The notes beneath the pieces were generated by a model. That model was not told the DNA's origin, did not search any database, and saw nothing but the letters and a program-made list of their open reading frames with translations. A program made the position numbers and the translations under genes. A DNA stretch of 64,000 nt from Corythucha ciliata (lineage: Eukaryota; Arthropoda; Insecta; Hemiptera; Tingidae). The stretch is taken from contig CM075941.1 in NCBI GenBank assembly GCA_038030265.1, positions 55,901,952 through 55,965,951 of the forward strand, read 5' to 3'. Below are positions 30,734 to 44,321 of the stretch, piece by piece; the stretch's first letter is position 1; every line of letters begins with the position of its first letter.

Positions 30734-33700
30734 ATCGCCCATATTTGGATCGTCGTTTTTTTTTTTTTTCACACCTCCTTTTTCATCGATCGAGACAATT
30801 TTTATCGCATTTTTCTCTCTCTATCTCTCTGTCTTTCTCTATCTTTTTTCTAAGCTTGTGTGAAACTCAAAGACAAAATAAACAGTCAATGAAGACTCAA
30901 AGCCACCAGAGTGAACGCTGATACACACACTCAACATCTACAAGAAACAAAAAAAAAAAAAAAGAATGAATGTTCTGGCTGACTGGCTTTCTTTGGCTTA
31001 ATTTTTTTTTTTTTTTTTTAATCGATGTTTTTAAAGCGAAATATCGTGAAAATGTTGCCTTCTGAGGAAAAAAAACATTGTAGGACATATCACTTAGCGG
31101 TGGTAGAATTACAATAGAAACTTTTTCCCCCTTCAAATCGATGTTTTTTCACTAGTTTTGACTTTTTTTCTTTCCTTTAGTATCTAAAATGAAATTGAGG
31201 CTATTACCCTTCGACCCTCTTTTCCATGATTTGTATTGATGTTACAGTTCTTCCTGGAGAATAGTATTTTTATTTTTTTATTTTTCGGGAGTAAAACATC
31301 TCGATGTGTTGGGCTTGTGTGAGGCAAAGCATGATGACGTGATTTTTGTTTGTTTTAAAAAAAAAATATGGTTTTTGCTTCGGTCAAAAAATAATAATTA
31401 TAAAAAACAAAGGTAGGGGAATTTTCAGGTTCAAAAAACGAATTATTTAGAGCGACGTAGACAAAGAGAAATTGAAAGCGCCCCGTAACGCAAAAAATAT
31501 TTCTCTTTGATTTCAGGGTTTCAGTCATCATAGTTCCTCCAACCCTAACGAGGCGGTAGTAATTATTTAAAACTAATTTTTTTGTTTTATTTTATTTTAT
31601 TTGTTTATTATTGTTATTTTTTAGTAGATTTTTTACTTTTTTGTATTTGTTTTGTATTTATTTCAAATCAATTCGCTTTCCTTTTCTTTTTTTTCTTTAT
31701 TTTTATGAAAAGTACGCTTTAATTTTGTTACTACGGGTTCGAAGTGACGTGAATCAGACAAATTCAAGGAAAAAACCAGTCAAATCATCCGTTATTGATC
31801 AGTACGAAAATTTTTGTAATTTTTCTCAAGAAATCAATTTTTTGCTCCTAGAAATGGAAAAATTAGCCCCGAAACTGGTTTGGCCGTGTAACTGGCTATT
31901 TCACATTCAAAAACTGTCTGTTTCACCGTGAAACTTTATTTGAAGTGCACACTGGAAACAGTAAAATCTGTTAGTTTAATAACTATTTCACCTAGAAACT
32001 GACTAATCAAGCGTAAAACTGAATAATTTATTCCCTCGACGTTATTTAATTGGTTATTATGTGTCTACGAGGTCTCAAAAACGGGTCATTTTTCCCAGGT
32101 AAATTCAGTTTCACCTTTCATTGTCCCCCCCCCCCCACTTGTTATTGAGAAGTGGGCAGGCTCGGTCAAAATGTTCTGAATTCTGGGGCCCAATTTCTGA
32201 TTGTTTTTTTTTTTCTCAGTGAAATGGAGGCACGATCGATGTATGGAAGTGATTCAATGGGTGAAATCGAAGCTGTAACCCACGGCGAGTTGGCCGTACC
32301 CGGGTGTACCCTCCTGCCCATTCATTTTTTTGATGAGGCTACAACTTACACGCTACCCCCCCCCCTCTCCCTCCCATGATGGAACGTAAAATTCGATATT
32401 TGACTGGTCTTGAAATATTTTTCCGAAAAACCGTCTGATATCTCGTCATCTTCAACAGAAATGTTTTTTTTTCGCATAATTTTTATTAATTTATTTATTA
32501 TTTTATATCGTGTTTTTTTTTCACTTTGTTTTTGTCTTATTAGATCAAATATTTTTATCGAGCCACGCACAAAACTATTCCTTTTGTTTCACTAGATTTT
32601 CTTTATTAGGTTTTTTCGTAGTGTCCTAGATTTTATCACTTAGGCATGTGATTTTTTAGTACAAAAGTGTCCGATTAGGCCCAAAAAAAAAAAAAAAAAC
32701 TATGATACTCACGCTTTCGAATTTGTTGACTTTTATACCTTCGGATCAGTAGGATTTTCGCACAAAGTGGCGCTTTCCTAGGTCTTTTAGAGATACTTTT
32801 AGATATTCTAATTAGCCAGTTTTTTTAGCTTTTAGAAATTCATTTTTTTCCAAACGAAAACTCGTGAATTTCTCCGAAAAAAAAAATTTAAATTTAAATT
32901 TCGCTCGCATGTCTGCATAAGAATACAGTTTTATTTATTTTTTGTGAATGTTTCAAATTGTCCTTTTCAATTATCAAATCAAATTTATTCAAAAATCGGG
33001 GTTTGCATGTCGGCACTTTTAGCAATTTCGGTAACATTGGGGGGTGGAATGATTGGTGGGGGGGGGGCTGAATTTTGAAAATAGGAAGGCGACTTGGAAG
33101 GACATATTTTAGGTTTATAGTATTCGGAAATGAAAAAAAAAAAAAAAAAGGTGGCCAACCCGCCCTCTATTCCCCACTCCCGAACAACGAGACCTCCCCC
33201 CCCCCCCTACCATATTAATATTGATTCGCAAGTATTAAAAATTTTGAAAAAAAAGGGAAAAAAATCGTGTTCTCTATGTTACTCTCACACTCTCTCTCTC
33301 TCTCCCCCCCCCCTCTTTTCGTTTTTCTTTTTTGGCTTGAGCCTAAGTTTGTTTGCTACCAGCGTTCGTCATTTTTTAACTGCCTCCTCGACGTGGCCGC
33401 TGGCACCTGGGCCAATAATGGACGCGGGCATGAAGATGACGAAGCGAGCTGCCTCCTGTCCCGAAGGAATACACAGCGCTCAAAGTGAGGGTCAAAATTT
33501 TTTTTTTTTTTTTTTTTTGACCGGTTAACTGTCGAGGTTCGGTAAAACGGCAAAAACAAGAACCTTGCAGGGCATCGATCACGAATTTGTTTGATTTTTT
33601 TTTAAAGACAAAATTACACATTTGTTTGTGGTTTTATGTTGTTTCAGGTCCAAAAAGGTGAAAAGGATTAAACAATTAAAACAAGAATAACCATTAAAAG

Positions 33701-34251
33701 AAATTAATTACGATGGTGACATTTAAATGTTGTGATTGAATTCATTTTGAAGCTTCGAAAGATAACTAATTAATATTGGTGTTTTGTTTTTTAGTTAGGA
33801 AAAAACAAAATAATTAGTTAAAAATAGACTCGATATCGTTGATAATTGGGCGAAATAGTTGAAAATAAAAGCCCTCTGATTTAAATAGTGTAAAAACAAA
33901 AACAAAACAGGAATTTTATTTTATTTTTATTTACGTTAGAATTTGCTTAGAAAGAAGAATTTTTCGTGAGTAGGGGAAAATTGGGGAAACGGGTTTAAAC
34001 TCTAGACAAACTTCTCGATCTGTAGAAAAACTAAAGCATGAAGCATGTTTCAAACTATTAGCTTGCATGAGAAACACTTGATAATTATTTTTTTATTCGG
34101 CTTAACATCATTTAAGTGATTTTTAGGTTAAACAATTTGTATGTCACCCGCCCGTCCCTCTCCTTATTGTCCTCGTGCATTAAAAAAAAAAACGAAAGGA
34201 GAAATTGTTTAAAATATTTGCGCGCTCTAACCATCAACTTCCGCCGTACAG
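30683..34251 (+). other. intron(s) with candidate small exons
   Basis: AT-rich sequence with many homopolymers. Three stretches have exon-like signals. 31517-31555 (39 nt, phase 0 in and out, GFSHHSSSNPNEA) fits between the flanking exons. 32220-32300 (frame MEARSMYGSDSMGEIEAVTH) and 33363-33484 (frame TWPLAPGPIMDAGMKMTKRA) have good acceptors, but their phases do not fit their neighbours. A weak TTTTAGCC-free degenerate array (GAAACTGG type) spans 31840-32110. Confidence 0.4.
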
Positions 34252-34616
34252 ATGGACATGCAGGACGTTGTCATTCCATCGCGGCGGCCGTCCGTCGATT
34301 CACAACAACAGGACACTCATTTACATCCGACGGCGAGCTACCGGTCGCAAAATCGAAATCGTTCGCGTTCGCCAAGCATAAGGTGACGAGCGTTTAATTT
34401 TTATTTATTTATTTTTATTGTTTCTTCTTATTATCATTCGTATAATTCCCCGCCTTAGGCGAGCACGATCACCGGGTGATCACGGTCGAAGCCCATCGCC
34501 CCGTCGAATGTACCACCATCATCACGGTGACATCGGTTTCAGCGACACCGTGTCTAACGTTGTGGAGATCGTTAAACACGAGCATTCTCACATGCGGCGA
34601 TATCCTCACATACGAG
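34252..34616 (+). CDS. cac: Cav2 channel, C-terminal tail exons
   Basis: Exon 34252-34382 reads MDMQDVVIPSRRPSVD and SYRSQNRNRSRSPSIR. Exon 34459-34616 reads RARSPGDHGRSPSPRRMYHH, GDIGFSDTVSNVVEIVKHEH and RRYPHIR. The GFSDTVSNVVE block is a conserved landmark of the insect cacophony tail. Splice signals and phases (0/2 and 2/1) match. The last G joins the GG of the SWSAS exon directly, or the 69-nt cassette. The next exons downstream are at 44322-45227. Confidence 0.92.
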
Positions 34617-35828
34617 GTACAAAATTTCAATGTTTATACACTTTTTTTTATTCGCGTTTCTCTTTATTTTAGTAACACCCATACACACCCACCCACCCCT
34701 TTTCATCACACCCTAAGCAGCAGCCTTTTCTTTTTATGGAGAGAAAAGAAAAAACGCCTTGCCGGTGAAAGCTTTTTTCGTTTTTTTTTTTTTACGGCTG
34801 CTATAATTTGTTGCTGGAATGTGGCGGCTAAGCGACACTTTTCTTTTCAAAAATAGCAGTATTTGTCACACTAAATTATTATCCTTCTTAGGGTGCGTTT
34901 ATCAATGCACGTATTCTTTAGTTAAAGCTCGGATAAGTCTGGTAGCTATGGACCTTTTTGTAAACAGTAATGCAAAGTTATTCGACGGATTGTTATTCCA
35001 TGAGATAATCCAGTGATTGATAAACCCACCCTTTATAATCTTGTAATACGCTCGTTTCCCCTTCCACCACATCACCCGCCACACCACCGCTACCACGTGC
35101 CCCCGCTTTTAAAAATCACCAATTGGTTCACAAAATGGTTCACTTTTAGGTCCCATGGTAGCTGTCGTCCGAAGAAGTAAAACTGGTAATTTCCTTTTAT
35201 TTATTAATTTTTTTTTTTTTTACGTACCTGATTTTGAAAAGAATCTTTCCTCTACCGAGTCGGCCTAATAATAATTTGGGACTTCCCCCCCCCCCCCAAC
35301 CAACCAACAAACGGTCCGTGGTGTTCAGCAGAGGTAACGTCCAAGCTGAAGATGCTCACCTGGTTGGAAAGAACCCAAACCGTGGAATTGTTTGGTTTTT
35401 TTACGGCCCCAAACCCAACAAATACCTTTTTGAGTTGATCAACCCCATTGAAATTAATTTTCGAGTAGGTCGTCACCGCGACATTGATTTTTTTTTAGGG
35501 TGTCAATCCCGCGAAAATTGACTTTTCGCCCGAGCAAACACAGGTGAAATTGGTTCCTGTGAGAACAAAACTAGTAACCTCAAAATTTGTAGTTTTTGAA
35601 AGGTCTAAATTCGCTAAATTGAGGTCTGAAAACGGGTGAAATTCGCAGATTCTAGCCAGTGATGTGACTAAAACCATGAAAAAAAGAATGTGGCCAAACT
35701 AGGAGCCACAGGCGTTGAATTAGGCTTGGGTGGTTAGAAGGAGCGGGTCAAGTTTTTCGCGACGACGCCCCGTACGTTTTGGACTCCAAAGTGAGCCAGC
35801 GAGGCCGTCCGAAAAAAAAAGCTCAAGG
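34617..35828. other. intronic sequence, no exon seen
   Basis: It contains poly-pyrimidine tracts, a C-run at 35286-35298 and a few weakly repeated CAAACCGTGGAATTG-type segments of the 35-bp family (35270-35640). No coding exon could be supported. Confidence 0.5.
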
Positions 35829-38800
35829 CACAAAACCAACTAACCGAAACACGCCCCAAACACAATACGCTCCAATCACAAAACGCTCTAACCACAAAAT
35901 CTCCAATCACAGAACGTGCCAACGACAAAACGTTCTAACCACAATACGCACCAACCATAAAACGTTCTAACCACAAAACGCTCTGACCACAAAACGCTTT
36001 AACCACAATACGCTCCAACCACAATACGCTCCAACCATAATACGTTCTAACCACAAAACGCTCTAACCACAAAACGCTCCAACCGCAATACGCTCCAACC
36101 ACAATACGCTCCAACCATAATACATTCTAACCACAAAACGCTCTGACCACAAAACGCTTTAACCACAATACGCTCCAACCACAATACGCTCCAACCATAA
36201 TACGTTCTAACCACAAAACGCTCTAACCACAAAACGCTCCAACCGCAATACGCTCCAACCACAATACGCTCCAACCATAATACGTTCTAACCACAAAACG
36301 CTCTAACCACAAAACGCTCCAACCGCAATACGCTCCAACCACAATACGCTCCAACCATAATACATTCTAACCACAAAACGCTCTGACCACAAAACGCTTT
36401 AACCACAATACGCTCCAACCACAATACGCTCCAACCATAATACGTTCTAACCACAAAACGCTCTAACCACAAAACGCTCCAACCGCAATACGCTCCAACC
36501 ACAATACGCTCCAACCATAATACATTCTAACCACAAAACGCTCTGACCACAAAACGCTCTAACCACAAAACGCTCTGACCACAAAACGCTCTAACCACAA
36601 AACGCTCTAACCACAATACGCTCTGACCACAAAACGCTCTAACCACAATACGCTCCAACCACAATACGCTCCAACCACAATACGCTCCAACCATAATACA
36701 TTCTAACCACAATACGCTCCAACCACAATACGCTCCAACCACAATACGCTCCAACCACAATACGCTCCAACCACAATACGCTCCAACCATAATACGTTCT
36801 AACCACAAAACGCTCTAACCACAAAATGCTCTAACCACAAAACGCTCTAACCACAAAATGCTCTAACCACAAAACGCTCTAACCACAATACGCTCCAACC
36901 ACAATATGCTCCAACCACAATACGCTCCAGCCACAATATGCACCAACCACAATAAGCTCCAACCACAATACGCTCCAACCACAATACGCTCCAACCACAA
37001 TACGCTCCAACCACAATACGCTCCAACCACAATACGCTCCAACCATAATACGTTCTAACCACAAAACGCTCTAACCACAAAACGCTCCTACCACAATACG
37101 CTCCAACCACAAAACGTTCTAACCACAAAACGCTCTAACCACAAAACGCTCTAACCACAAAACGCTCTAACCACAAAACGCTCTAACCACAAAACGCTCT
37201 AACCACAATACGCTCGAACCACAATATGCTCCAACCACAATACGCTCCAACCATAATACGTTCTAACCACAAAACGCTCTAACCACAAAACGCTCTAACC
37301 ACAAAACGCTCTAACCACAAAATGCTCTAACCACAAAACGCTCTAACCACAATACGCTCCAACCACAATATGCTCCAACCACAATACGCTCCAGCCACAA
37401 TATGCACCAACCACAATAAGCTCCAACCACAATACGCTCCAACCACAATACGCTCCAACCACAATACGCTCCAACCACAATACGCTCCAACCACAATACG
37501 CTCCAACCACAAAACGCTCTAACCACAAAACGCTCTAACCACAATACGCTCGAACCACAATATGCTCCAACCACAATACGCTCCAACCATAATACGTTCT
37601 AACTACAAAACGCTCTGACCACAAAACGCTCTAACCACAAAACGCTCTAACCACAAAACGCTCTAACCACAATACGCTCCAACCACAATACGCTCCAACC
37701 ATAATACGTTCTAACCACAAAACGCTCTAACCACATAACGCTCCAACCGCAATACGCTCCAACCACAATAAGCTCCAACCACAATACGTTCTAACCACAA
37801 TACGCTCTAACCACAAAACGCTCTAACCACAAAACGCTCTAACCACAATACGCTCTACCACAATACGCTCTAACCACAATACGCTCTAACCACAATACGC
37901 TCCAACCACAATACGCTCTAACCACAATACGCTCCAACCACAATACGCTCCAACCACAATACGCTCCAACCACAATACGCTCCAACCACAATACGCTCTA
38001 ACCACAAAACGCTCTAACCACAAAACGCTCCAACCACAATACGCTCAACCACAATACGCTCCAACCATAATACGTTTCAACCACAAAACGCTCTGACCAC
38101 AAAACGCTCTAACCACAAAACGCTCTAACCACAATACGCTCCAACCACAATACGCTCCAACCATAATACGTTCTAACCACAAAACGCTCTAACCACAAAA
38201 CGCTCCAACCAGCAATACGCTCCAACCACAATACGCTCAACCATAATACGTTCCAACCACAAAACGCTCCAACCACAATACGCTCAACCACAATACGCTC
38301 TAACCACAATACGCTCTAACCACAATACGCTCTAACCACAATACGCTCTAACCACAAAACGCTCTAACCACAATACGCTCAACCACAAAACGCTCTAACC
38401 ACAATACGCTCCAACCACAAAACGCTCTAACCACAATACGCTCCAACCACAATACGCTCCAACCATAATACGTTCTAACCACAAAACGCTCTAACCACAA
38501 AACGCTCCAACCACAATACGCTCCAACCACAATACGCTCCAACCATAATACGTTCAACCACAAAACGCTCTGACCACAAAACGCTCTAACCACAAAACGC
38601 TCTAACCACAAAACGCTCTAACCACAAAACGCTCTAACCACAATACGCTCCAACCACAATACGCTCTAACCACAATACGCTCTAACCACAATACGCTCCA
38701 ACCACAATACGCTCCAACCATAATACGTTCTAACCACAAAACGCTCTAACCACAAAACGCTCTAACCACAAAACGCTCTAACCACAAATGCTCTAACCAC

Positions 38801-41800
38801 AAAACGCTCTAACCACAATACGCTCCAACCACAATATGCTCCAACCACAATACGCTCCAGCCACAATATGCACCAACCACAATAAGCTCCAACCACAATA
38901 CGCTCCAACCACAATACGCTCCAACCACAATACGCTCCAACCACAATACGCTCCAACCACAATACGCTCCAACCACAAAACGCTCTAACCACAAAACGCT
39001 CTAACCACAATACGCTCGAACCACAATATGCTCCAACCACAATACGCTCCAACCATAATACGTTCTAACTACAAAACGCTCTGACCACAAAACGCTCTAA
39101 CCACAAAACGCTCTAACCACAAAACGCTCTAACCACAATACGCTCCAACCACAATACGCTCCAACCATAATACGTTCTAACCACAAAACGCTCTAACCAC
39201 ATACGCTCCAACCGCAATACGCTCCAACCACAATACGCTCCAACCACTAATACGCTCTAACACAAAACGCTCTAACCACAAAACGCTCTAACCACAAAAC
39301 GCTCTAACCACAAAACGCTCTAACCACAAAAACGCTCTAACCACAATACGCTCTAACCACAATACGCTCCAACCACAATACGCTCCAACCAAAATACGTT
39401 CTAACCACAAAACGCTCTAACCACAAAACGCTCTAACCACAATACGCTCCTAACCACAAAACGCTCCTAACCACAAAACGCTCTAACCACAAAACGCTCT
39501 GACCACAAAACGCTCTAACCACAAAACGCTCCAACCACAATACGCTCCAACCACAATACGCTCCAACCACAATACGCTCCAACCACAATACGCTCCAACC
39601 ATAATACGCTCCAACACAATACGCTCTACCACAAAACGCTCTAACCACAAAACGCTCTAACCACAAAACGCTCCAACCACAATACGCTCCAACCACAATA
39701 CGCTCCAACCATAATACGTTTCAACTACAAAACGCTCTGACCACAAAACGCTCTAACCACAAAACGCTCTAACCACAAAACGCTCCAACCACAATACGCT
39801 CCAACCATAATACGTTCTAACCACAAAACGCTCTAACCACAAAACGCTCCAACCGCAATACGCTCCAATCACAATACGCTCTAACCATAATACGTTCTAA
39901 CCACAAAACGCTCCAACCGCAATACGCTCCAATCACAATACGCTCCAACCATAATACGTTCTAACCACAAAACGCTCTAACCACAATACGCTCTGACAAC
40001 AAAACGCTCTAACCACAATACGCTCCAACCACAATATGCTCCAACCACAATAAGCTCCAACCACAATACGCTCCAACCACAATACGCTCCAACCACAATA
40101 CGCTCCAACCACAATACGCTCTAACCACAAAACGCTCTAACCACAAAACGCTCCAACCACAATACGCTCCAACCACAATACGCTCAAACTATAAAACGCT
40201 CTAACTACAAAACGCTCTAACCACAAAACGCTCTAACCACAAAACGCTCTAACCACAATACTCTCCAACCACAATACGCTCCAACCATAATACGTTCTAA
40301 CCACAAAACGCTCTAACCACAAAACGCTCCAACCGCAATACGCTCCAACCACAATACGCTCCAACCATAATACGTTCCAACCACAAAACGCTCTGACCAC
40401 AAAACGCTCTAACCACAAAACGCTCCAACCACAATACGCTCCAACCACAATACGCTCCAACCACAATACGCTCCAACCACAATACGCTCCAACCACAATA
40501 CGCTCCAACCACAATACGCTCCAACCACAATACGCTCTAACCACAAAACGCTCTAACCACAAAACGCTCCAACCACAATACGCTCCAACCATAATACGTT
40601 CTAACTACAAAACGCTCTGACCACAAAACGCTCTAACCACAAAACGCTCTAACCACAAAACGCTCTAACCACAAAACGCTCTAACCACAAAACGCTCCAA
40701 CCATAATACGTTCTAACTACAAAACGCTCTGACCACAAAACGCTCTAACCACAAAACGCTCTAACCACAAAACGCTCTAACCACAATACCTCTAACCACA
40801 ATACGCTCCAACCACAATACGCTCTAACCACAAAACGCTCTAACCACAATACGCTCCAACCACAATACGCTCCAACCACAATACGCTCCAACCACAATAC
40901 GCTCCAACCACAATACGCTCCAGACCACAATACGCTCTAACCACAAAACGCTCTAACCACAAAACGCTCTAACCACAAAACGCTCTAACCACAATACGCT
41001 CCAACCACAATACGCTCCAACCACAATACGCTCCAACCACAATACGCTCCAACCACAATACGCTCTAACCACAAAACGCTCCAACCACAATACGCTCCAA
41101 CCACAATACGCTCCAACCATAATACGTTCAACTACAAAACGCTCTGACCACAAAACGCTCTAACCACAAAACGCTCTAACCACAAAACGCTCTAACCACA
41201 ATACGCTCCAACCATAATACGTTCCAACCACAAAACGCTCTGACCACAAAACGCTCTAACCACAAAACGCTCCAACCACAATACGCTCCAACCACAATAC
41301 GCTCCAACCACAATACGCTCCAACCACAATACGCTCCAACCACAATACGCTCCAACCATAATACGTTCTAACCCAAAACGCTCTAACCACAAAACGCTCA
41401 ACCACAATACGCTCCAACCATAATACGTTCTAACTACAAAACGCTCTGACCACAAAACGCACTAACCACAAAACGCTCTAACCACAAAACGCTTCAACCA
41501 CAATACGCTCCAACCACAATACGCTCCAACCATAATACGTTCTAACCACAAAACGCTCTAACCACATAACGCTCCAACCGCAATACGCTCCAACCACAAA
41601 ACGCTCTAACCACAAAACGCTCTAACCACAAAACGCTCTAACCACAAAACGCTCTAACCACAAAACGCTCTAACCACAATACGCTCCAACCACAATATGC
41701 TCCAACCACAATACGCTCCAACCATAATACGTTCTAACCACAAAACGCTCTAACCACAAAACGCTCCAACCGCAATACGCTCCAACCACAATACGCTCTA

Positions 41801-42312
41801 ACCATAATACGTTCTAACCACAAAACGCTCTGACCACAAAACGCTCTAACCACAAAACGCTCTAACCACAATACGCTCTGACCACAAAAGGCTCTAACCA
41901 CAATACGCTCCAACCACAATATGCTCCAACAACAATACGCTCCAACCACAATACGCTCCAACCATAATACGTTCTAACCACAAAACGCTCTAACCACAAA
42001 ACGCTGTAACCACAAAACGCTCTAACCACAAAACGCTCTAACCACAATACGCTCCAACCACAATATGCTCCAACCACAATACGCTCCAACCACAACACGC
42101 TCCAACCACAATACGCTCCAACCACAATACGCTCCAACCATAATACGTTCTAACCACAAAACGCTCTAACCACAAAACTTCCTACCACAAATCGCTCCAA
42201 CCATAAGACGTCCTAACCGCAAAACGTTTTAACCACAATACGCTCCAACCACAAAACGTTTCAACCACAAAATGTCCCAACCACAGAACCTTCTAACCAC
42301 AAAACGTACTAA
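35829..42312. repeat. 16-bp minisatellite, about 400 units, with higher-order structure
   Basis: The dominant units are CTAACCACAAAACGCT and CCAACCACAATACGCT, with CCAACCATAATACGTT as a third variant. Runs of variants form higher-order repeats: 36047-36274 equals 36287-36514 (240-bp period, 15 units), and about 37311-37586 recurs at about 38762-39052. Because 16 is not a multiple of 3 and no unit makes a stop on the minus strand, that strand is open for long stretches in all frames with a 16-residue repeat; these are not genes. The array lies between channel tail exons. Confidence 0.97.
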
Positions 42313-43370
42313 CCCGGTTTGTGTCTTGTCCCTGGGACTAATGGGTTAGGTCATTATAATGTGACCCTTTCCATTGTGAGAAGGTGATAGTTGCCGTACG
42401 ACGTGGGATGGCCCGACACGTGCAAGACCGCGGGTTCTCGCCCATTGGCTGTTGTCAGACGGCCACTCTGACAACACTCAGCGGCGTGGACCCCGTGAAG
42501 GTGGGCGTTTTACAGAGGTTCAAATAGGTTGTCGGATGGCGCTGTGAGAAGAGCGGATTTCTCCGCTCCCTAGGGATGGAGCGCAGGACGGATCGTAGCT
42601 CCGTTGGGGGAGGTTGGTACAAAGGGGAAGGGAGGCTTTCATGACGAGTCTCGAGGAGAATCGTGTCCGTGCGGGGGCATGTGTGTGGGCCGCCAGGATT
42701 CTAGATGTTTCCTCCGGTTGGCCCAGGCCTGGGAGAAGCGTGCGAGCCGTCGACTATCCTCGTGGGTGGTTACGGTGAAACCAATGCCAATGGCTGTGCG
42801 GACGTCGTTGTACAGGTGACAACCAAAGAGTACATGGGAGGCCGTCTCGTCGACTAGTTCTCCATAGTGGCACAGTAAGGGGGAGTCGTGTCGGCGGAAA
42901 AAGTTTAAGCGACTGTTGAAGGCACCATTATGACCAGTAACGATTTTGGGACGCCGCGAACCACCTCATCTGGAGTCGTCCTGCTACAGTGGGGAGAAGG
43001 CTGTGGGTGTGTCGAGCTGTAGTGCCCGTGTCCCAGCGCTGTCGTTGCCATAGTCTTTGTAGGATATCTTTGATTACGGGTTCCGCCATGGTTTGAGGGT
43101 CCTGAAGCCTTGCGATGGTCTCCAGCAGTTCGGAGAGGGGTCCCGAATACTACATTAGGTCGTCTGAGGTAGCTATGTGATGTTTCAGTACGACGCCGTC
43201 TAATGCCAGGTTGACCGGCATTGTGCCGCAGAGCATAAAGTAAGGCTAAATTGCGATGTAGTAGCGTACGTGGGGCGTGGGCTTAAAAGGAATTCCCCTA
43301 GGGTTCTGACCCGCTCGCGATCGCGGTTGGAGGGGTTGCGCCACCAGATAGCGGCACCGTAACTATAAAC
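42313..43370 (-). mobile_element. LINE fragment inserted in the minisatellite
   Basis: The minus strand encodes, with frame breaks, the end of a non-LTR retrotransposon ORF2: VYSYGAAIWWRNPSNRDRER (about 43370-43310), DILQRLWQRQRWDTG, and a terminal zinc-knuckle-like region HYGELVDETASHVLFGC (about 42880-42820). Minisatellite units lie on both sides (to 42312 and from 43366), so it entered the array. It is 5'-truncated. Part of it (43078 onward) was later duplicated to 1-289. Confidence 0.75.
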
Positions 43371-44321
43371 GTTTTCTAACCACAAAACGTTATAACCTCA
43401 AAACGCTCCAAGGACCACATTGTCTAACTACGAAACGCTGGTGGGCCAAAATCGCATGAATGGTAAACTAATAATTCAGTTCCGTGGATTAGGCTCTTTT
43501 AAAATCCACCGATTAGCTTCGTGTCCCCCACTCTCTTTCCACAATTCCAACTGCGATTGAACATCGGCCTCAGCTCTGTGCTGTTTCACCAAGGCCAAAC
43601 CCAAGTCCGAGAGAGACTCATCTTCTCCTCCTAGCGGGCCACCGTTATAATGATTGGATTATTTTATCATTTCCCTGGTATTTGTCCCCGTTCCGGTTTA
43701 GGAGGAGCAGGCTGAAGCGTCTCTGTGTCCACTTCGCCAATGAAGTCACCACTGGCTTGGAGTGAGTGGGGTGGAGTCCCTGATGGTTCAGTCCTTTGAG
43801 GGTGTGAGGCTTTTGGCGGGTTGTTGAGGCCCATAAGTTTGACCGATGCGGCTAATTTCGTTCCCGTTCCGGCTGATAATGGGTCGACTTAGGTATATAG
43901 CGACCCTTCCGGGCCTACCATTGAAGGAAAACCCGCACCTCCCCACGGTTAACTTCGTTAGGATCATAACCCTCGCTGCCTGCCCTGCTGCTCCGTGGTA
44001 CTCCCTTGTTCGTCACAAGCCTCAATAAAGTTCCCCCCCAGTAAGTGTCAACCCGTCAGCACTCGGGAAGACGTGTGAGTTCTGCGCGGTGTGCTTCAAA
44101 AAGCGACTCTTTTTTATGGCTTTGAAGTGTTCGCTGAAGAAGCTAAGTGTGACTTTGATACTTCCCGAAAACTTATTTTTAAAAACTATCTTCAAGAGAT
44201 CTTCAGTCGTCGCTCGGCCGATCAATTCCACCCTCCCTTCTCCTCCACCTCCTCTTCCTCATCCTGATAACCGCCGTATTAATTGATTTTCGAAGCCAGT
44301 AAGATCAAACACACTTTTTAG

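Noticed and set aside
33130..33528. 132-codon frame on the plus strand
   Set aside because: It is made of homopolymer-coded Lys, Pro and Phe runs around the candidate exon 33363-33484; not a gene on its own.
36047..42137. Many minus-strand open frames coding a Trp/Cys/Val-rich 16-residue repeat
   Set aside because: They follow directly from a stop-free 16-bp DNA repeat that is open in all minus frames; there are no unique ends, splice signals or codon constraint.
35829..42312. CRISPR-like array
   Set aside because: Units are contiguous with no unique spacers, the host is eukaryotic and no cas genes are present.
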